From Anaerolineaceae bacterium UBA6801 (GTDB lineage: Bacteria; Chloroflexota; Anaerolineae; Anaerolineales; Anaerolineaceae), in assembly GCA_002452315.1 (NCBI GenBank), contig DKFH01000195.1, forward strand, positions 24,378 to 36,940: 12,563 nucleotides of DNA. The letters are read 5' to 3'. This document shows, piece by piece, positions 1-8,064 of this stretch. Below the pieces are notes generated by a model. It was not told the origin of the DNA. It searched no databases and saw only the letters and a program-made list of their open reading frames with translations. A program made the translations under genes and the position numbers. How positions within the stretch are numbered: position 1 is the stretch's first letter; every line of letters begins with the position of its first letter.

Positions 1-2
1 GT

Positions 3-506
3 GATATTGAAAACTTATCCTTGATCGAGCATGGTTATCACAGCGCCTATGTCTGGCAGATGGGATCGGACCTCAACGACGAAACATTGAAAACGGACTT
101 CTCCCGCAGGCGCTTACCCCGGCAGGTGTATGTGCCCTATCCGCGTGACCGTGATCAGATTTTTGGGGATTTATCCCAGGCTGAGGCGTTTTTGACTGCG
201 GTGTTGGATGGCCAGCCAGTGGGTTATGTTAAAGTGCAGACTGAACTGCCCACGAGAATCGCCAGGATCTCAGATCTGGCGGTTTCTGCACCCTTTCGCC
301 GCCAGGGTATTGCCAGCGGGTTGTTGCTGGCCACCTTGGATTTATTCTCTCATCGGAAGTTTTCTGCCATGATTTTAGAAATACAATCTAAAAACGATCC
401 AGCGATTGCCATGGCAGGTAAATTAGGGTTTAAATTTTGTGGTTTTAGAGATCATTATTTCCCAAACGGTGATCTGGCATTGTTTTTTGGCAGGTTTGCA
501 CTGTAG
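3..506 (+). CDS. GNAT-family N-acetyltransferase, 5' end outside window
   Basis: Probable acetyl-CoA-dependent N-acetyltransferase of the GNAT superfamily; the acceptor substrate cannot be read from the sequence. The acetyl-CoA-binding motif is visible as RRQGIAS (residues 93-99 counted from the TTG at position 21), preceded by the usual beta-4 strand (ARISDLAVSAPF) and followed by the late GNAT segment with N125, A129 and the strand KLGFKFCGF near 134-142. The frame stays open to the left edge (…D-I-E-N-L-S before the TTG), with no ribosome binding site in the few visible bases, so the true start is most likely upstream and the TTG is internal. The stop is 15 bases before the next gene, suggesting co-transcription with the membrane regulator, S1 protein and ftsK. 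Family assignment is firm; function within the operon is unknown. Confidence 0.8.
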   Translation, partial: DIENLSLIEHGYHSAYVWQMGSDLNDETLKTDFSRRRLPRQVYVPYPRDRDQIFGDLSQAEAFLTAVLDGQPVGYVKVQTELPTRIARISDLAVSAPFRRQGIASGLLLATLDLFSHRKFSAMILEIQSKNDPAIAMAGKLGFKFCGFRDHYFPNGDLALFFGRFAL

Positions 507-521
507 ATCAGAGGTTGCTAC

Positions 522-2435
522 ATGATTTTTGGGATCACTTGGGCCAGTATTTTCCAGACGATCAGCCAGATCACCGCAGCTGGCGTGGCGATCACTGCGT
601 TCTCTTTGCTCTTGTATGCGCTGGCCTACAATTTGCATGAACGGGTCGTCAGGTCATTTATTATGATTTTGATGTGCGTTGTCGTTGTGTATACTGCGGA
701 ATCCATTGCCAGTGTGAGCCACCAGCCCATCATGACGGAGATCAGTCTCAAGGTCAAATGGGCCGGGATCTCATTGTTACCTGCCACGTATCTGTATTTT
801 GCTGATTCATTGTTGACCCTCACCGGGCGGCCCAGCCGGGGGCGCCGTTTGTGGATGGTGTGGATCACATATTTCTTCTCCGTGATCTTAATCATCTTGA
901 TACCCTTGAATATTTTGGTCGGCCCGTTGGTGGAAACTGGCCTGCCAGCACCGCACTTAGCAAGAACACAGGTCACTAACCTTTTTGCAATTTATTATGC
1001 TGGGGTGATGATTGTCGCAGGCGCTATCCTTTACCGGGCCTTTCAGCGCACGGTCACCAAGACCAGCCGGCGCAGGATGATTTACCTGCTGACAGGTGCC
1101 ACCGTTGCCGCGGTCGGTACCTATCCTTATTTGCTGTTTGGCTCCGGGCTATTTTCCCAGATCCCGATCCTTTTTTGGATCATTGTCAGCATTGCCAACC
1201 TGCTAGTGGGGGGGTTCCTAGTCATTATGGCCTATTCGGTTGCCTTTTTTGGCGTGACCTGGCCTGACCGGTTGGTAAAAAGCCGCCTCTTCAAATGGTT
1301 TTTGCGCGGTCCGTTTACTGCTTCGGTGGTTCTGGCCACAACGACCATCATCCGCCGCCTGGGTTTGCTCTGGGATGATCCCTATAACGCCTTTGTTCCC
1401 ATTCTCATGGTGGGCATGATCCTGTTGATGGAATATGTGATCACGCTTTTGGCGCCATTTTGGGAGCGTTTGCTGTTCTATGGCAGCGATCGCAAAGAAA
1501 TAACGCGCATCCAATCACTTGAAGATCATCTGCTAACCCGATCTGACCTAAAACAATTTCTGGAAATTGTCACCGCAACGATTTGTGACTTACTGCAGGT
1601 CAAGAGCTCGTTTATTGCTATGATGGATGGCGGCGGGTTGATGATGCTCACCGTGGCAGGCGATCAGGAAGCGTTTAAAGAAATCGAATCCTCGGATGAA
1701 GTTCTCGCTTTAACGCTGGAAAATGGCACCCAGTCTGCGGGCAATTTCCTTCATTGGAGTGGACATATCTTGATCCCGCTGGTGTATGAGGATCAACAAA
1801 ACGAAAAAGTCCTGTTGGGTTTGTGCGGTTTTCCCTGGGATGAGTCCCGTGAGATGGAAGCAGAGCATTTGCAATCCATTAATTTATTGACATTCCGGGT
1901 GAGTATTGCCCTGCGGGATTGGAAAATGCAGGAGCAGGTGATCAAATCAATGGAAAGCCTGCAACCACAGGTGGCGCTCATTCAGCAGTTGCGCGCCGCA
2001 TCGAGTTATAACAAAACGAGTGTCTTGCTGGATGAAGCCAACCTGCCCGAGGAAGATTTCGTTGAATGGGTCAAGGATGCCCTTTCTCACTATTGGGGCG
2101 GGCCGAAATTGACCGAAAGTCCTTTGCTGGGCTTGCGGGTCGTGCAATCGGCCATTGATGAGTATGATGGCAACCCGATCAATGCCTTGCGCGGCATCCT
2201 CAAAACGGCCATTGAGAACATCAAACCAGAAGGCCAGCAGCGTTTTACATCTGAGTGGATTTTGTACAATATTCTTGAGTTAAAATTCTTGGAGGGGCGG
2301 AAGGTTCGTGAAGTCGCCAACCGTTTGGCTATGTCTGAGGCAGACCTTTACCGTAAACAACGGGTCGCTTTGGAAGCTGTGTCAAAGACGATTGTCAGTA
2401 TGGAATTAGCAGCGCGTGAAGAGGAGCAAACATGA
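522..2435 (+). CDS. Multi-pass membrane regulator: N-terminal 7TM-type sensor, GAF-like domain, C-terminal helix-turn-helix
   Basis: 637 residues. Roughly residues 15-312 hold seven to nine hydrophobic segments (about 17-36, 43-64, 78-100, 111-136, 152-172, 187-207, 217-245, 290-312), resembling the N-terminal 7TM region found on some histidine kinases. Residues about 340-465 look like a GAF-type alpha/beta domain. The C-terminal part (about 515-630) is helical and ends in a segment resembling a helix-turn-helix (KVREVANRLAMSEADLYRKQ, 594-613). No histidine-kinase H-box, N/G boxes, GGDEF or receiver is present, so it appears to be a one-component, membrane-anchored DNA-binding regulator rather than a kinase. 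The ATG has an AGAGG ribosome binding site about 8 bases upstream. The stop overlaps the next start as ATGA, implying translational coupling to the S1 protein. The ligand and target genes are unknown; the HTH call is by pattern only. Confidence 0.7.
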   Translation: MIFGITWASIFQTISQITAAGVAITAFSLLLYALAYNLHERVVRSFIMILMCVVVVYTAESIASVSHQPIMTEISLKVKWAGISLLPATYLYFADSLLTLTGRPSRGRRLWMVWITYFFSVILIILIPLNILVGPLVETGLPAPHLARTQVTNLFAIYYAGVMIVAGAILYRAFQRTVTKTSRRRMIYLLTGATVAAVGTYPYLLFGSGLFSQIPILFWIIVSIANLLVGGFLVIMAYSVAFFGVTWPDRLVKSRLFKWFLRGPFTASVVLATTTIIRRLGLLWDDPYNAFVPILMVGMILLMEYVITLLAPFWERLLFYGSDRKEITRIQSLEDHLLTRSDLKQFLEIVTATICDLLQVKSSFIAMMDGGGLMMLTVAGDQEAFKEIESSDEVLALTLENGTQSAGNFLHWSGHILIPLVYEDQQNEKVLLGLCGFPWDESREMEAEHLQSINLLTFRVSIALRDWKMQEQVIKSMESLQPQVALIQQLRAASSYNKTSVLLDEANLPEEDFVEWVKDALSHYWGGPKLTESPLLGLRVVQSAIDEYDGNPINALRGILKTAIENIKPEGQQRFTSEWILYNILELKFLEGRKVREVANRLAMSEADLYRKQRVALEAVSKTIVSMELAAREEEQT

Positions 2436-3454
2436 CTGCGCAACTTGGGGTGGGAAAAGATCATAACAACCAGCAAATAAAAGAACGGGATGTTGACTTA
2501 CAGGAAGAAAACAGCCCGGTTGGACCGGAGGAATTGGATGAGAATTGGTGGGCATCCGTTTTGGCAGATGAACCGCTGCTAGACCATCAAGGCACGTACG
2601 ACGAACCGCCTTTTGAAGACCTTTCTATTCGTCTTGATGATGAGCAACCAGCATCTATGATTAAATGGGACAGGGTTGAGTCTTTATTTAAGAGAGATGA
2701 AGTCATCACTTTAAAGGTAGTCGGCTTTAACCGGGGCGGGATCCTGGTAGAGGGTATTGATGTGCAGGGTTTTGTGCCCGCATCCCATTTAATTGACCTC
2801 CCAGTGAACCTTTCGGAAGAGGAACGCGAGCCCTACCTGACCAGTTATTTGGATCGGGAAATTTCATTGAAAGTGATCGAGTGTGATCCTGAAAAGGAAC
2901 GCATTGTATTCTCTGAACGGGCAGCCCTGGCTGGTGCGGGTAAACGCAAGGACCTGCTCAACAGCCTTGCTGAGGGTGACATTGTCCGTGGATGTGTGAC
3001 CAATGTGACGGATTTTGGTGTGTTCGTCGATCTGGGCGGTTTAGAGGGTTTAATTCATATCTCTGAGCTGTCCTGGGGGCGGGTCCATCACCCATCGAAC
3101 ATTCTCAGGTTAGGCGATGAAGTGGAAACGATGGTCGTCGAAGTGTTGGAAGAGCAAGGGCGGGTTGCATTAAGCCTGAAACAACTGGAGAAAAATCCCT
3201 GGGATGATATTTCCGGGCACATTTCTCAAGGGGATGTTGTTGAGGCCGTGATCACCAGCATTGTCAAGTATGGTGTGTTTGCGCGTTTAGACCTTGGTGT
3301 TGAGGGCTTGGTTCACATCTCGAATATCGATTTTCCTCCCGACTGTACCCGTTTGGATCACTTTCTCTGTGAGGGACAGCGTGTTAAGGTGAGTGTGATC
3401 AGTATTGATGCGCAAAAACGACGTTTGGGCCTGCGACTAGAAAGTAACAATTAA
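2432..3454 (+). CDS. S1 RNA-binding-domain protein, three repeats (ribosomal protein S1-like)
   Basis: 340 residues. An acidic, probably disordered N-terminal region (1-80) is followed by three S1/OB-fold repeats at about 85-163, 180-251 and 265-336. Repeats 2 and 3 carry the classic S1 core: GDIVRGCVTNVTDFGVFVDL then GLIHISEL, and GDVVEAVITSIVKYGVFARL then GLVHIS. Repeat 1 is more diverged (GFVPASHL in place of GLIHIS). Such proteins bind single-stranded RNA and assist translation initiation or RNA turnover. A bacterial housekeeping S1 usually has four to six repeats, so this is either a short S1 or a paralogue. The start overlaps the upstream stop (ATGA) and has a strong GAGGAG site inside the upstream gene. 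It ends four bases before ftsK. Domain calls are firm; the specific role is inferred only from family. Confidence 0.88.
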   Translation: MTAQLGVGKDHNNQQIKERDVDLQEENSPVGPEELDENWWASVLADEPLLDHQGTYDEPPFEDLSIRLDDEQPASMIKWDRVESLFKRDEVITLKVVGFNRGGILVEGIDVQGFVPASHLIDLPVNLSEEEREPYLTSYLDREISLKVIECDPEKERIVFSERAALAGAGKRKDLLNSLAEGDIVRGCVTNVTDFGVFVDLGGLEGLIHISELSWGRVHHPSNILRLGDEVETMVVEVLEEQGRVALSLKQLEKNPWDDISGHISQGDVVEAVITSIVKYGVFARLDLGVEGLVHISNIDFPPDCTRLDHFLCEGQRVKVSVISIDAQKRRLGLRLESNN

Positions 3455-3458
3455 AGAG

Positions 3459-5714
3459 ATGGCAAAACGACCGAATAAACTTACACAAAAACCAGATGAA
3501 ATAAAACAAAAGCCGCTTTTTCAGCCTGGCCAAGCGGGTGATGAACAGGCAGCTTACCAAAGGTCAAACCTTTTTGATTATGGATGGGATTTACTGGGTA
3601 TTTTACTGTTCACGGCATCATTCATTTTGTTGCTCGGCTTTTTTCAGGTGACCACTGGTGCATTGATCACCCCCATGGTCAACTTTTTCACCCGCTGGTT
3701 TGGTTTGGGGCGCTTTCTTGTGGTGATTGCGATGATTGCCATCGGGTTGCAGGTCATCCGCTGGCCTAAGCAGCCTGTAAAGAATATTTCATTAGGCCGC
3801 ATCCTGGCCTTTGAGGGGGCGGGATTTTTCTTTTTGGCTTTGCTTTCTATTGCCAATGGCAGCTCGATTGCGGAAGTAGAAGCCGGGAACGATCCGGGTG
3901 GCATTATTGGTTGGGGGATTGGTGAAATTTTTCGACTCACGATAGGTCCAACCGCCGGATTTGTGATTGTGCTGGCCTTATTGGTCATTTGCCTTGTGGC
4001 GGCCTTTCGGCTGTTGCCCAAACTGGAAACAGCTGTGCAATCACAGGTTGGTAACCTTTCAATGATCGAAGAAACGCTTGGCAGTCAAAATCATATTGCC
4101 AAGCCGGCCGAACCTATTAGCAAGCCAAAGAAACCGGATCCGCAAAAACTACAGACGCCCCTAACATCCACTTCGCTGCCACCTGAATATCAAAAATCCT
4201 TCAACACGCCGGATATCGCTGATGACACCTCGAGCTTGCCCCTGGAACGATCGCCTGAGTTGCCACCGCTGGATCTGCTTAACAAGGGTGAATCCTTCAA
4301 ACCGGATAAACGCACGATTAACCTGACTGCGGGCTTAATCGAAAAGACCCTGGATGAATTTGGCATCCCGGCCAAGGTAGTCGGGTTCCGTTCAGGCCCC
4401 ACAGTGACGCAGTTTGCTGTCGAGCCAGGATATATTGATAAATCCGATGACGAGCGGCATAAAATCCGCGTTTCCCAGATCTCATCGCTGCAGAAAGATC
4501 TGGCCCTGGCACTCTCTGCTGAGCGGTTGCGCATCGAGGCGCCTGTTCCGGGTAAGTCTTATGTGGGTATCGAAATCCCCAACCCCAAAAGCACGGATGT
4601 GGGACTGCGTTCGTTGCTCGAGTCAGAAGCCTTTACGCGGGTCAATTCCCCTTTGGCCTTGACCCTGGGCAGGGACGTCTCTGGTCGGGCGGTTATCTCG
4701 GACCTGGCCACAATGCCGCATTTGTTGATTGCTGGCACCACGGGTTCAGGGAAAAGCGTGTGCATCACAGCCCTAACCGCCTGTCTGGTGATGAACAACA
4801 CCCCTGACGATCTCAAATTGGCGATGATTGATCCCAAGCGGGTGGAATTGATGCGCTTCAACGGGTTGGCGCACCTGATGGGCAATGTGGAGACGGAAAT
4901 CGAGCGGATCCTGGGCATATTGCGCTGGGCCACCACAGAAATGGATTTTCGCTATAAACTGCTGGAAAAAGCGCGTGCCAGAAATATCGATGCTTATAAC
5001 CGCAAGTTAGAGCATCAGAAAAAGCGCAAGCTGCCAAAAATTGTGATCATCATCGATGAGCTGGCCGATTTGATGATGGCCGCGCCGGATCAGACCGAGC
5101 ATGCCATTATCCGCCTGGCGCAGAAAGCCCGCGCAGTGGGCATCCACCTGATCTTGGCAACCCAGCGGCCCAGCACGGATGTGGTCACAGGCTTGATCAA
5201 AGCCAATTTTCCGACCCGGATCTCCTTTGCGGTCGCTTCATCGGTGGATTCCCGCGTGATCCTCGATACCGGCGGCGCGGAGACCTTATTAGGCAAAGGC
5301 GATATGCTCTTTTTGCATCCGGAGTTTGGGCTTCCCCAACGGGCCCAGGGTGTGCTCGTCACGGATAAGGAACTTAACCGGATCATCCGCTGGTGGCAAA
5401 AGCAACCCGCTGGCACAGTTGCGCCGGTGCAGTCACGTTATGACGATTCTGAAGCGCCACCCTGGGAGGATCAGGTTGGGGAAGATGATGACGTAAACGG
5501 CGATGATGAGCTGGTAAGAGAGGCGATCCAATTGATCAAAGCCGAGGGGCATGCCAGCGCTTCGTTTCTGCAGCGGCAATTGCGCATAGGCTATCCCAGG
5601 GCGGCCAGACTGGTGGATCAGCTGGAGGAGATGGGGATTTTGGGGCCCTCCCAAGGCGGTGGCCGCGAGCGCGAGATTTTGATCGATTCCACGGATGGCG
5701 AGGATGATGATTGA
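3459..5714 (+). CDS. ftsK: DNA translocase FtsK/SpoIIIE
   Basis: Septum-located, ATP-driven hexameric DNA pump that moves chromosome termini during division. 751 residues. Membrane segments lie near 44-66, 82-101, 114-133 and 162-185, followed by a proline- and lysine-rich linker (about 186-285). The motor contains the FtsK alpha/beta core: Walker A GTTGSGKSV (426-434), Walker B IVIIIDELADLMM (528-540) and the highly conserved TQRPSTDVVTGLIKANFPTR (568-587). An acidic spacer (663-684) leads to a C-terminal winged-helix gamma domain (about 685-743, including ASFLQRQLRIGYPRAARLVD), which in characterised FtsK reads polar KOPS/SRS sites and contacts XerD. The start follows the S1 stop by four bases. 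Its only Shine-Dalgarno-like bases (AAAGAG) touch the ATG, so translation may depend on coupling to the upstream gene. All catalytic motifs are intact. Confidence 0.97.
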   Translation: MAKRPNKLTQKPDEIKQKPLFQPGQAGDEQAAYQRSNLFDYGWDLLGILLFTASFILLLGFFQVTTGALITPMVNFFTRWFGLGRFLVVIAMIAIGLQVIRWPKQPVKNISLGRILAFEGAGFFFLALLSIANGSSIAEVEAGNDPGGIIGWGIGEIFRLTIGPTAGFVIVLALLVICLVAAFRLLPKLETAVQSQVGNLSMIEETLGSQNHIAKPAEPISKPKKPDPQKLQTPLTSTSLPPEYQKSFNTPDIADDTSSLPLERSPELPPLDLLNKGESFKPDKRTINLTAGLIEKTLDEFGIPAKVVGFRSGPTVTQFAVEPGYIDKSDDERHKIRVSQISSLQKDLALALSAERLRIEAPVPGKSYVGIEIPNPKSTDVGLRSLLESEAFTRVNSPLALTLGRDVSGRAVISDLATMPHLLIAGTTGSGKSVCITALTACLVMNNTPDDLKLAMIDPKRVELMRFNGLAHLMGNVETEIERILGILRWATTEMDFRYKLLEKARARNIDAYNRKLEHQKKRKLPKIVIIIDELADLMMAAPDQTEHAIIRLAQKARAVGIHLILATQRPSTDVVTGLIKANFPTRISFAVASSVDSRVILDTGGAETLLGKGDMLFLHPEFGLPQRAQGVLVTDKELNRIIRWWQKQPAGTVAPVQSRYDDSEAPPWEDQVGEDDDVNGDDELVREAIQLIKAEGHASASFLQRQLRIGYPRAARLVDQLEEMGILGPSQGGGREREILIDSTDGEDDD

Positions 5715-5738
5715 CCTACTACTTTGACGGCAGTGTGA

Positions 5739-5744
5739 TACACT
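5739..5744 (+). promoter_or_regulatory. Candidate -10 element for a leaderless pgsA-like transcript
   Basis: TACACT ends seven bases before the ATG at 5752. No Shine-Dalgarno sequence occurs between it and the start codon (TTAGACCC only). This matches the TANNNT-to-ATG spacing typical of leaderless mRNAs. No good -35 sits at 16-18 bp; TTGACC (5711-5716) is 22 bp away. Weak evidence. Confidence 0.35.
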
Positions 5745-5751
5745 TAGACCC

Positions 5752-6390
5752 ATGACTCAGACTAACGAACAAGAGAAGCAAACCTTTTCAGATTTTTTAC
5801 GCCGTGTGTTCAAAGGCATTTTGGATGGCATTGGCTCATTTCTCAATGATTTAGGAATTCGACCGAATGTGATCACCACGGCTGGATTGCTAGGCAATAT
5901 TGCCGGCGGGGTGCTGATTGCCTCTGGCCATTTGTTGTGGGGTGGTATTGTCGCTATGGTAATGGCCCCCTTGGACGCACTGGACGGCACCATGGCGCGC
6001 CTGCGAAATGAAAGCAGCCGGTATGGCGCTTTTGTTGATTCAGTTTCGGACCGCTATTCTGAATTTGCTTTATACGCCGGTTTATTGGTTTATTTTATCC
6101 AAACCGGCACATGGCAGGATGCCTTGCTGGTGTTGTTTGCCGCAATGGGTTCGATCCTCGTTTCCTACATCCGGGCCAAAGCTGAAGCATTGGATTATTC
6201 AGCAAAAATCGGATTATTCACCCGTGTTGAGCGCTATCTGGTATTATTACCCGGGATTATCCTGGGTTATCCCCGGATCTCTCTTTGGATTTTAGCGGTT
6301 TTCAGCAACTTCACTGCTCTGCAGCGGTTCTGGTATGTGAGGAAGCAGGCCAAAGAAGCCGGGGAAATTTATCGAAATGGAGAGGATTAA
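5752..6390 (+). CDS. CDP-alcohol phosphatidyltransferase (PgsA/PI-phosphate synthase-like)
   Basis: Integral membrane enzyme that transfers a phosphatidyl group from CDP-diacylglycerol to a polyol (phosphate), a committed step in phospholipid head-group synthesis. 212 residues with about six membrane helices after an amphipathic N-terminus. The family signature is complete: D75-A-L-D78-G-T-M-A-R, then G92-A-F-V-D96-S-V-S-D100, giving all four metal-binding aspartates. The downstream segment (IRAKAEALDYSAKIGLFTRV, 140-159, then ERYLVLLPG) resembles archaetidylinositol-phosphate and mycobacterial phosphatidylinositol-phosphate synthases more than classical glycerol-phosphate PgsA, so an inositol-phosphate acceptor is possible; this is inference. 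Located between ftsK and lgt; Lgt consumes phosphatidylglycerol, so the pairing makes sense for envelope lipid metabolism. There is no ribosome binding site at the ATG. Confidence 0.9.
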   Translation: MTQTNEQEKQTFSDFLRRVFKGILDGIGSFLNDLGIRPNVITTAGLLGNIAGGVLIASGHLLWGGIVAMVMAPLDALDGTMARLRNESSRYGAFVDSVSDRYSEFALYAGLLVYFIQTGTWQDALLVLFAAMGSILVSYIRAKAEALDYSAKIGLFTRVERYLVLLPGIILGYPRISLWILAVFSNFTALQRFWYVRKQAKEAGEIYRNGED

Positions 6391-6397
6391 CTAAAAA

Positions 6398-7246
6398 ATG
6401 GCTACAGGTATCAAAATTGGGCCGTTGACCCTTAACTTCTACGGCATGATCATCATGGTCGGTGTTGTCGCTGCTGCCGTAATGAGCTATTATGAAGCAA
6501 AGCGACGAAAATTGAATACGGATTTTGTGTGGGATGTCTTGCCGTGGGTAGTCCTGGGCGGCGTGGTTGGGGCTAGAATCTGGCATATCCTCACCCCACC
6601 GGCCTCGATGGTCGAACAAGGCATCACCACCTGGTATTATCTCACACACCCCCTGGATGCGATAGCAATCTGGCGGGGCGGGTTGGGTATCCCGGGTGGT
6701 ATCGCAGGTGGTGCTTTGGCTTTGTATCTTTATGCGAAAAAACAGGGGGTCAGTTTCTTGTTGTGGGCCGACATAATCGCACCCGGGCTGGCGTTGGCGC
6801 AGGCCATTGGCCGATGGGGAAACTTTGTCAATCAGGAGGTCTACGGAAGCCCTTCAAATTTGCCCTGGGCGATCACCATTGACCCGCAGCATCGTCTGCC
6901 AGAGTTTAGGGACATTGCCACCTATCATCCGTTGTTTTTATACGAATCCATATTTAACTTAATCAATATGGGCTTTTTACTGTGGTTGAACCGGAAAATG
7001 GCGCACAAGCTCAAAGAGGGTGATGTGTTCCTGTCTTATTTGGTCACCTATCCGCTCTTCAGGTTCTTCTTGGAGTTTCTGCGGCTGGATAATAGCTACG
7101 TCGGCGGTGTGAACGCCAATCAAACCCTGATGCTGGTGATCGCCTTGGCATCGACCGGATTGATCGTTTATCGTCATCGTGAGACGATCTTTACGCGTGA
7201 ATCGAGTGCCGCCAAGGAAACAGATCGTTCAGGTACCGAAGGGTAA
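6398..7246 (+). CDS. lgt: Prolipoprotein diacylglyceryl transferase
   Basis: Membrane enzyme that transfers diacylglycerol from phosphatidylglycerol to the lipobox cysteine of prelipoproteins, the first step of lipoprotein maturation. 282 residues with about seven membrane segments. Diagnostic parts: N-terminal Y15 in LNFYGMII (counterpart of E. coli Y26), GARIWH (58-63), GGLGIPGGIAGG (94-105), the Lgt signature GRWGNFVNQEVYG (138-150, including the essential Arg139), HPLFLYES (177-184) and the late arginine motif FRFFLEFLR (221-229). The position matching E. coli H103 is a proline (P99), a site that is not invariant across the family. A hydrophilic tail (about 258-282) ends the protein. AGAGGA at 6381-6386 lies 11 bases before the ATG and inside the end of the upstream gene, so the two genes are probably co-transcribed. 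Confidence 0.95.
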   Translation: MATGIKIGPLTLNFYGMIIMVGVVAAAVMSYYEAKRRKLNTDFVWDVLPWVVLGGVVGARIWHILTPPASMVEQGITTWYYLTHPLDAIAIWRGGLGIPGGIAGGALALYLYAKKQGVSFLLWADIIAPGLALAQAIGRWGNFVNQEVYGSPSNLPWAITIDPQHRLPEFRDIATYHPLFLYESIFNLINMGFLLWLNRKMAHKLKEGDVFLSYLVTYPLFRFFLEFLRLDNSYVGGVNANQTLMLVIALASTGLIVYRHRETIFTRESSAAKETDRSGTEG

Positions 7247-7290
7247 ACCATATTTTTCCGCAATTGAAATTGAGAGTGCGTTATTAGTTT

Positions 7291-8037
7291 ATGGCCAGGA
7301 TCACTTTCTTAGGCACGTCCAACGCGGTTCCAGACAAAGACCACGAAAGCGCTCATCTGTTGGTTGAGGCAGGTGAGCGCGCGGTCCTGGTTGATTGTGC
7401 CGGTAACCCAGTTGTCCGCCTGGACCAGCTTGGATTTGACCCGCTTAGGATCACAGATATCATCCTGACCCATTTTCACCCGGATCATGTGGCAGGTTTG
7501 CCGCTGTTGTTGTTGGATTTGTGGTTGATGGGGCGGAAAGCCCCGCTCAACATTTTTGGCTTGCACCAGGTCATTGACCGTGCAGTTCAACTGTTGGAGC
7601 TTTTCAGCTGGCAGGATTGGGATGATTTTTACCCGGTTGACTTCCATCCCTTGCCGGATCAAGAGAAGATGAGCATTATCGATTCAGAATCCGTTAAAAT
7701 TTGGGCGTCAACCACGTGCCACTCCATCCCTTCCATGGGCGTGCGGATGCAGTTTCCCGGCGGCTCGGTGTGTTATTCTTCCGACACGGCTCCCTGCGAC
7801 GCACTGGCACGGTTGGCGGATGGTGTTGAGGTCCTTATTCATGAAGCCACCGGAGAGGGTCTGGGCCATACCTCACCTGGCCAGGCAGGCACCATGGCCA
7901 GCAGGGTGGGCGCTGGCCAGCTCATTTTGATCCATTACCCGACGAACGTTGACCTTGATGCGTGGGTGAGCCAGGCGCAAAGCTGTTTTTCGGGGGAAGT
8001 GATCGCGGCCCGCGATTGGATGCACATTCAGATCTGA
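7291..8037 (+). CDS. Metallo-beta-lactamase-fold hydrolase, RNase Z-like
   Basis: Soluble 248-residue dinuclear-metal hydrolase. The metal ligands appear complete: H61-F-H63-P-D65-H66 (HFHPDH), H144 in TTCHSIPSMG, D165 in SSDTAP, and H215 in LILIHYP. The N-terminal strand ITFLGTSNAVPD is the usual start for this fold and supports the ATG chosen. GLPLLLLDLWLMGRKAPLNI (69-88) resembles the corresponding stretch of RNase Z (tRNA 3'-endonuclease) and arylsulfatase-type relatives, but the protein is shorter than ElaC (about 300 residues) and the tRNA-gripping exosite arm is not evident. It may therefore be a general phosphodiesterase or sulfatase-like member. It begins 44 bases after lgt, with no clear Shine-Dalgarno at normal spacing, and is probably the last gene of the plus-strand block. 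Substrate unknown. Confidence 0.85.
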   Translation: MARITFLGTSNAVPDKDHESAHLLVEAGERAVLVDCAGNPVVRLDQLGFDPLRITDIILTHFHPDHVAGLPLLLLDLWLMGRKAPLNIFGLHQVIDRAVQLLELFSWQDWDDFYPVDFHPLPDQEKMSIIDSESVKIWASTTCHSIPSMGVRMQFPGGSVCYSSDTAPCDALARLADGVEVLIHEATGEGLGHTSPGQAGTMASRVGAGQLILIHYPTNVDLDAWVSQAQSCFSGEVIAARDWMHIQI

Positions 8038-8064
8038 AGCATATAAAACAAACGAAAATAGAGC

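Noticed and set aside
4559..4936. 125-codon minus-strand frame inside ftsK
   Set aside because: Lies opposite the conserved FtsK motor domain and has no family resemblance; a reading-frame shadow.
6668..6712. Inactive Lgt because the E. coli H103 position is proline
   Set aside because: This histidine is not invariant across Lgt proteins, while the essential GRxGNF arginine motif and the late arginine are present, so there is no reason to call it inactive.
8038..8064. Terminator between the hydrolase and HNH genes
   Set aside because: The 27-base convergent gap is A-rich, but no stem-loop could be found by eye.
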